Both the position numbers and the translations under genes were made by a program. From Spodoptera frugiperda (taxonomy: Eukaryota; Arthropoda; Insecta; Lepidoptera; Noctuidae): a DNA stretch of 64,000 nucleotides. This document shows positions 12,401 to 21,400 of this stretch, one piece after another. Each line of letters opens with the position of its first letter. Positions within the stretch are counted from its first letter, which is position 1. Below the pieces are notes generated by a model. It worked only from the letters and a program-made list of their open reading frames with translations. It was not told the DNA's origin and made no database searches. The stretch is taken from NCBI RefSeq assembly GCF_023101765.2, contig NC_064223.1:8086113-8150112 (forward strand). The letters run 5' to 3'.

Positions 12401-15400
12401 GATTTGCATGCTCCTGCTATAATGTTGGTCAGCTGTCAAACACAAATACCAGGCCACTGATTTATATGGAGTGCGTTGTTTTACACCGTGTCTTGTTCAG
12501 CCTTTAATTTAAAAATAATGTGTATTGTAAAACTGTATTGGTATACCTATATATTTTGAGCGAAACTTTTTATTTATTTCACAAATATTACATTTGCCAT
12601 TACAGATTGTAGATCTAACGCGACAAAGTAACTTAACATAAACTTAGCTATGAGTACAAACTCTAGACCAACGACGCAATGACGAGAATGATAAAGTTTA
12701 CGATTTACACACACCTACAAACACCATATAACTACCAACTAGATACATATAAACGTATTTGTAGGTATACGAAATTATAATAAACATGCTACATAGTTTA
12801 CAAGGCTCGTGTACTCATCGTAAAGTTAGTGTAAACGCAAATTTTATGTAGATGAGGTGGTTAACTTACTGGGGCTGCCGAGTCTCCTCGCGCGGTCGCT
12901 CTCCAGGGAGGAGAGAGGACTGGCCTGGTCCAGGTTGTCCTGGGACCCGCTGTAGGAGCTGTACATCCTGTAGTTGGATCGCTTCTCCACCACGCGCTTC
13001 GTTGTGGTTACGGGGCTATACCGGTCCGTTGGACTGTTGACTCTGGAAGTGTTTTTGGTGATTAATGATACGTGTAAATATCTGAGGTATAAAGATAATC
13101 AGAGCAAATACATATTTTCATAGATTGAGTACAGAAGGTCATATCGCTGTAACAAATGTTGGAAATGATGGTCGACAATTAGTTTTCTCCTGTCACTTGT
13201 ATTCAAAAACCTATTAAAATATAGTTACTAATTTAAATAACGGATAATGAAATAAACCAAAATTGAATCGAAGAGATTGTGTGGAAATTGGTACAGACCA
13301 TTACAGGTATTCGAGTGTGCAAATTGTGTACTTAATTATGTTACGATCGTAGTACACAGGCACTAATAAAACCACAGCGTGAAAACACAATGCAGTTTTA
13401 TTTATTGGAATACCGCAATATGGCGGCCGAAAACTATATGAAAATTGATTTACAGCGTAAATACGAGCTTTATACGAGCTTTAAACATAAATTAATTAAT
13501 TACAGAGTGACACAATGTATCGGGGCCCATTGTTGCATGCGAGTGAGTAGCACGCACCTGTTAATTGGACTGGCGGTCCTGTTCAAAGGGCTGTCTTTCC
13601 TGGCGAGAGGGCTCGTTGTCCGGCCGACCGGGCTCGTGGCGCGGTACGGGGAGCTCGCTCGATACGGGCTCGCGGACCTATTGACGTCCAACCGAGACCC
13701 GTTTCCTAAATGTTTTGTTGTTATCGGACTTGCTGTCCTGTTCCTCGGGCTCTCTGAACCGTATCTTGTGTACGTTTCCTTTTTCGTAGCTTTTGATGTC
13801 GAGTACGCGGAGTCGGTCACGTCGTAATTTTTCTCCTTGGGTTCGGCTCCGTACGAGGACTTGTAATATTCGGTGGAATCACGTCTCTCCTCGCGCCGGT
13901 CCACTGAGCTCGTACTGTGCTTAGCGTTTGATTCGTACAAATTGTATTGGTTCATCGGGCTCTCTGATCTCACGCGAGTTACTGTAACAACACGAAATTA
14001 GTTTCCGTTTATTAAATGGATTCATACTTCTGTTAGCTTAGTAGATGTCTACTGCCTAACTATTGCTTTCAAAGTCCAAAGTTATGAATTGCATATACTT
14101 TACGTAGGTATGTGTGTATAGGCAGCCAGTTAGACGAGTGACTTTGAACAAAGGCCCCGGCGCACAGTGTACGTAGTTAGATTACCTGGACTAGATATTC
14201 TCGCGTAAGCCGGCGACGGACTGGAGCTGTCTCGGGGCTTCTTAGACCGGGAGCCGACTCGGAACATGTGCGGGGAGCCGTGGACGTCGTACCCGTTGAA
14301 ATATATATACAACTGGAATTACATCATAGCACATTTGTAAAGTTATTCTTGGGGATTTTGTTGTTTAAGGATTTGAACTTAAGTTGAATCTTTGTTAAAA
14401 TTACGCTCTGAAATTGTGGCGAAAATTTAAAAGTTCCGAAATGGATTTCTGAGAGCGGTTTTTTTTTCAGATTAGAGACATCAGACATTTCAGATTAGAT
14501 TTATAATACACGTAATTTATTCACGTGAATATAGTGAAATATTTTAAACAAACACTATTATTTAAAAAACATTCACTCTCACCCTATGTTTTCCAGGTGC
14601 CTTTGGCATGAATGTAGCGCGGTATTTAGTAGCAGACAGTTTCTCGAGAGCACACATGACGCTCCGCTTGTCGTGAACTATGTCCAGTTGCAGGTCGCCC
14701 TTCACTCCGCAGCCGCTGGTGTCCAGCTCGAAAGAGTGAGGTTTTAGAGGCTCAGCACCTTCCAGAGCACCAGGGCTCAATCGGACTCCATGCGGATCAA
14801 ACACTTCGCACGTAAATGGACCTCCCTAAAATAAGAACGAAATAATTGAGAAATACAAGGAAATCGTCGTCGCTTTTTCCTTATTAACTTTTTTTTGTCA
14901 TAAATATAAGGAAGTACATTTTTATTAATCAAATAAAACGAATCAAATCTTGAATTATGGAAGCAATAAAATCAGGAGATATTTAAATATTGAACGGTCG
15001 TCTTTTGTTTCACGTATCTCGGACAGAGCTCGCGTACCTGTGACCTTTGCATTGTTCTGCCATATTATATTGTTCCCTACATTTTTTGTACCGTTAAGTA
15101 CATTCACGTGTAAAATGTAAAACAATATAATTGACCTTACATAATATATGGTTATTTCAAAATTAAATACTGCGAAAAGCGTGTACCTAGAAGTATAAAG
15201 CTTTTTAAATTTTGTTATTGTTCTAGCTTATTTTTTAACATTTGCTACGTAATACATACAAAAGAAATTGTGTAAAAAGTTATAGTAAACGACATTCAAA
15301 ATGAAACCTAAGCATTTACTAAATAAGAACCAATCTTACCTGTATATGATCACCTTTGTAAGTGATGGCTATGGTCCAGGTGCCTGCTTCATCAGGTTGG

Positions 15401-18400
15401 AAGGTGGCACTGGAGGCAGTGGTGCCGGGGGCCGATGGTGGTGGGTGACGGGGCTCCAGAGGTACGGCGCGACCGCTTGGGGAATGGGCTGTGACGTCTA
15501 CATCTTCTCTTCTTGGTGCTCCTAGAAATAATTGCAAGTAAGTAATAAGCAAGCGTTTAGAATTGTGATTGAGTTGCTATAATGCTGGAAAAGAGTGATG
15601 AAGGTACAAGGATCGGAAAAGGTATACCAGAAACGTGTAATTTGACGATCCTTGTTAAAAGCACTTACAATTTGTTGTATGTATGTAGTAGTCATATGGC
15701 CATATTATTCCAATTATACATTTTTATTTCATTACTTTCAGTTTCATTCAACGTTATTTGGGAGAATATAAAATAATATTTCAGTATATTATTCTGCAAA
15801 AACATTCCATATAACCCATTAAATTCAACATAAATAGCTACCTATCTAAACATCCCATACGTATCATTAACGTTTGGGCTTGCAAAGGTCAATTACGCGT
15901 GAGGAGCGTCTCTACGCATGAGCTAAGGACGTAGCGATGTTATTGTGTACCCTTTGGTAATAGCTACAGTGGTTTGTGTACATAATTGTACACTGCGAGG
16001 TCTTAAGGGTCCTATTTCAAGGTCGAACAATAAGAATGTTTTTTTTTCTAATAAAAATTTAAGCTAAACTGGCCGTTGCGTCTGCACCTATTGGCTTGAT
16101 ATATGTATGTGTAGGATTAACCATTAGAGATTGGAAGTGAGGACCAATGAGTGCGCCTTTCTTTGTGTAAATACTAATAGTGGATTCAGAATAATCTCTT
16201 GTATATGACACATAATAGAAAAAACATTCGCTTAAACTGTTTTAGGACGTTTCCGTTTCTTTCGCTGCTAGTCTTTGTTACTTACATCGACTTTTGTATA
16301 TTATAAGGGTTTGTACGTACCTGTAGCACTGACTAGCACTTCCACGATACTTCCTATGGCACAGGGCGCCATGCCTGGCGGTGGGACGGTCACAAGCCTC
16401 GGTAGCACACGGAAGAAGTATCTGCCGTCCACTCTGGAATAAAGTATTTAGTTAGCTTAGATACCTTATACATATATCTTTAAGACAGACGACAGTTGAG
16501 TCTGTTACCATAAGATCGGCAAGCGGCGAAAGTTCTAATTATTTTTCAGTGGAATACATGAATGTAGTGAGTACAAAGAAAAACTTATCGATATCTGTGT
16601 GTTGTAAAAGAATATAAGAATATTTAATATATATCATTAAAAACACAATGTATAAACAATTTGAAGTATCACAGCTCCTTTTATTTATCAAACGCCAATG
16701 CCTATTAGTCCTAATTCAAAATCTGACAGTGAATACAACATTCCTATAGGATACGAATAAATAACAATTATACAGCGCATTACCTGATATCGTCGACTGT
16801 AAGGACGATCTCATGCATTCCAGCATGTTCTGGAATGAATTCTCCAGCTCCTCGGGCGTCCAGCCTCAGTCTGGACTCCTGCTCCAGAGGGTTCACTATC
16901 GACACTTTGACGTCCGATATAGAGAGCTCGTTCGATATACTCTCGATTTTAATATACGTCTGCGAACAGAAAAGGAATAAACGTAAAGTAAGACAGTTGT
17001 TTGGTCAGGTGTGGGTACAAACGTTTAAAGTTATTAAAATTTAAAGCAAAGAAAGGTTTCATTTAAGAATTTACCATGTTTAAGTAGTTATTTGCTGTAC
17101 AAGTACTTTGTTTGTGATTTAGTTATTTTTATGTTCTTGGATGTTTGTTTAAAGTAACTGAACTTTGTAAGACTTTAAGTAGACTATACATAATATATAT
17201 ACACTATACTATGACCTAAATAAGAAAATACACTTTTCACCCCACCGAGGCCGAAACCTCAAAAGTACAAAGAGTTTGAACATTGGCGCGGCGGAAAATG
17301 TTCACAAAATATTATTTTTCTTTTATATAATTTGTAATTTAATTAATCATAGATATCAAGAGCTTCGAGTCGATATTCTCGTTAATCTCCACTTCTGCCG
17401 GATAAATCAGATGGGGTTCTTCCGGCTTTGATAGACAGTATCGCACATCAAGGGAATTTCATAAGGCTTCCGCTTTTTTCCGTTTGATGTCGTTATAAAA
17501 ACCAGATAAAGTTGCTATCGACTCTTGAGAGATGATTTAAGACAGAGTTCTAGGACTTATTTAGGAGTAAATTGAATGCCAAATGATTCATTAAAACAGT
17601 GAGATATTGTAAAGTATCAAAAAAGGTTAAGTTTTTTAACTTTCCTAATTTTTTTGTGCGATTTTACTTAATCTTGGTTCATATCTAAATGAAAATTAAA
17701 GTTATACTTACGGGTTCCCCAACTCTTCCAGAGGTAGAATCCAAAGCAACCCTCAGCATGTCGTGTACCGGTGGGCGAGGAGGAACGTTCCTCAGCTGGG
17801 TGGCCCATGCCATCACCCCCAGGTGCTCCACGTCGCTCTGACTCAAGTCACGAGCTGATAGCACCGGGTGCACCCCTGGACAACAGCAAAAAAACATTTT
17901 CCACGACAAAGAACTCCACTAACGAAAAAATATATTTTAAAACTGAATGTGCAATAATACTACGACACGAGTGCCTGTTTTAATTAAGCACACTGAACAA
18001 AAATACACATTTGACGTAGGTACCTGGCGAATCCATTAAAATTGCACGTTTTTTGTGTTGCAAGATTAAAATAAAATAAAATAAAATGGTAATAATAATT
18101 TTGGTGGGAAAAATGTTTTGTGCAACGTCACGCCTTTTATCCCCGACGGGGTAGGCAGAGGGGTACGTTACGGCACGTAATGCCGCTGTACAATGTACAC
18201 CCACGTTTCACCGTATGTGTAAATCCCATGTAATATAGGGAGTGAGTCTATTGAATTTGGAATTATTTGTTACTGAAACATTTAGATTGGAGATAGATTT
18301 CATTGAATACTAGTGTAAATCGTATAATAATTGTAATTAATAATCCCCAGTGCTGACGTCCGAAGAGGGCGGGTAAATGTTGGGCGATTATTCAAATTGT

Positions 18401-21400
18401 AGCAGAAACACGATGGAACATGATTGATAAACACTATTACACTAATTTATTAGTTTAGGTAGTATTGTATAGTTTAAATATCAATCGCTGTTGTCATTAT
18501 AGAATTAGTTTAACAGTTGTATAATTTTACTTTCGTAGATTACTTAACTGCTTATTTTTATTCAGTACTTGTTTTTAAAACGTGATCTAGATAACATAAA
18601 TAAGCCGAACATTAGATTCTCCACGTTCCACGACGACAATTGTAAAATTATCAACACAAAACCCTGTTATTTCCAAAAGGGTAAGTAGAGATATGTATCA
18701 GTAAAGTAGCCAGATTTGCTCTTATTAACTTAAGCTGATGTTAGTTTCTTTGATAATAATTTCAGATACACCTAGATATCTTATTACATAAAGTAATCTT
18801 ACCAATTTTCTTAGCGGCATCGAGAGCCATTTGGTTGTTCTCCTCCCAGCGCGCAGGGTCTCTTCGCAGACGACTCGGAGGCGGTGCGGGTCCACCAATA
18901 GATCTCACCAGCTCATTGGACACACGACCGTCGTTCCAGTCCGTCTGTTCAGTGAAATATTGAGTCACTATTGTTATAAGTTTTGTCTGATTTGGATTAG
19001 TCGTTAGCCATATTTTGTTGGGTTACAACAATGATAATGTCAGAGAATAGAAAATCTACTACTTAATACCAATTTTATTCCTGTTCAGTAAGAGTCTTAT
19101 CACTAAAGCGAATGCGAAATCTGTAGATAGTTCTATCTCACTTGGTTGGAATGCAAATGATACGTAATTATGACTGTGTATTAAATAAGTGGTCTGTAAT
19201 GTCTGAACAATTGTAAAATAATTATAGCATCCGAGAGAAAAGTGGAGTATGTGAACAAATGGCTGCTAAGAGAGTACAGTACCTATTGTGAAGTCATATC
19301 TTTCAATCACTAGCCAGATTGTCGTGAGACTCGCGAGCCTTGCTTAACTTGCCGAGCCATCGTAAATCTAGTAATAAAACGTGACTAAATAACTGAGGAA
19401 TTTTAGAAATTATTTGCACTAACTGTTGCAACAGCACAGATATATGCGGCGACTACCTTCACCTATACGATTTACGTAATCTTGTATTTACATCAATGAG
19501 AAAAATATCCAGCGAAGTTATCTATAAACATCTCACGCCTACCTTAATCGTTATTTTAAGAAAGTTAACCTTTCGATATGATCACGTGGCACGCCCATTT
19601 TCCTCAGAGGGGTTAGCAGAGGTTACACACCCACACCAATAGACATCGAGAAAAGTACTCCGTCCCACAGGATGGAATAAACCCGCTGCGAGTTACAAAC
19701 TTTGGTAGGTACCGTAAAGTTAGTGATTCCTCTCTCCAACCGCGAGTTGACCCAGTCCAGAGTGGCCCTGAACCCTGCGGAGTCCGGCTTCATGAAATAC
19801 GAGAGGTAGGTCATGCCAGACAGTTCGTCCAGCCAGGGCGACGCCAGGTACTCCGGCTCCAACACCATGGGCACGTCCAGTTCACGGTGGGCTAGTCTCA
19901 TCGCGCGCCGACAGTTCTCCACAGCTTCGTGACGATCTGTACACAATAGCTCTCATGTTTTAGATTGTGTAGTATTGACATAGTACAGATATGTGTAGTA
20001 TGTGTACCTACTCCTATTCAAATACAATGTCTTTATGATAGGCAACTGCTGTAAGCACGTCGTGTTAAATATGTTACATTATAAGTACATAGTAGCAACA
20101 ATATTATCTCAAGAAAATTTCATTAAGTTTCCTTATAAGTCTGCACTTGATATCAGATTGAATGTTGCTGCGGCTCCGACAAAGTTTACAAAGTAAAAAC
20201 GGCCAGCTATTAATTTTATATAAAATCAATTTGCGTTCTTACAGATTTTCCAATTACTTTTAAAGGCTGCTCGGAGCATGGTATGGTGTAATGAAATCTG
20301 TCATAATCAATACTGACTGAGCTCGCGCCAGTGCGGGAAAACGCCGGGCTTGCAGTAGTCGAGTAGCGCGGAGAGCAGAACCCCGCTGTTCCAATCGGTC
20401 GTCAAGTTGTTGACGCGGCACTCCGGCAGCGCTGCCTGCAGCCACGATAGCATCAACTTTCTGCAATCAAACACCAATAAACGTGCAATTTGCCAGTCAC
20501 TTGCCGCCCAGCACCGTAGGGCACACAACTACGCGGCTTCGATCTCCGTAACAACTTGGAATGTAGCGCTAGTTTATATTTTACATCGGACCTCCATAAA
20601 AGCAGGCAGTATTGAGCAACTTACATTTTATATTAGGAATTTCTAATATTCGCCACGGATAGCGAGGATCGTGTGAATTTTTTCATCACAGCTAGAGTTT
20701 TATGTATTCCTTTGATTACGACGAAATTTAAATGGATATGAATTATTGAAGATATCCTTATCCACATGTTGTTGACCCACGCGTAGAAATGTAACTAGAC
20801 CATGTATGAGGAAATACCAATTACCTAACGTGAAATAAATTATCGTAAGATGAGAAAAACTAGATACATACTAGACACCGATATTTCTAAACACCGGGGC
20901 AGTTAGACAAGCTCACTGAGCGTGTCTTGGATACGTTAAATTGTTAGCCTGAAGACATGGACCGGTGCGCCGGCGCAGGCGTGTCGCGCTAATTGCTATT
21001 ACACCAAATAAACGCTTGGCACTGTTTAGATACAGTTAGTTTGTTGGCCCAAGGTTTATTGATTTAGAGGTTCGCATTACGTCACTGAGCTCGCGTGATT
21101 GCATCGTGCACTTGATTTAAAGCATCTGCCAGGTGCTGCATCATGTTTATTATTGTGCATTGTTATTTTTTGTTGTGTCTAGTGAAGATTTCGCTTTGTT
21201 AACTAAGTTTTTATTGCGCACTGAGGTGGTTTCCGGATATTAATCATTATGACTTAGTACACGGTTGAACTGCATGTTCCTACCTTTTTGCGAAACTAGG
21301 TATTGTTTTATTACATCCTCAACATGTAATATTAAATACAAGAATGTTTTAATTGATAGTTTATATGTTATATTATTAGAACTAGAATCCAAAGTAAAAT

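Noticed and set aside
13390..13827. 145-codon ORF on the plus strand
   Set aside because: It is the antisense shadow of jbug exon 13, whose minus-strand frame fits the flanking exons.
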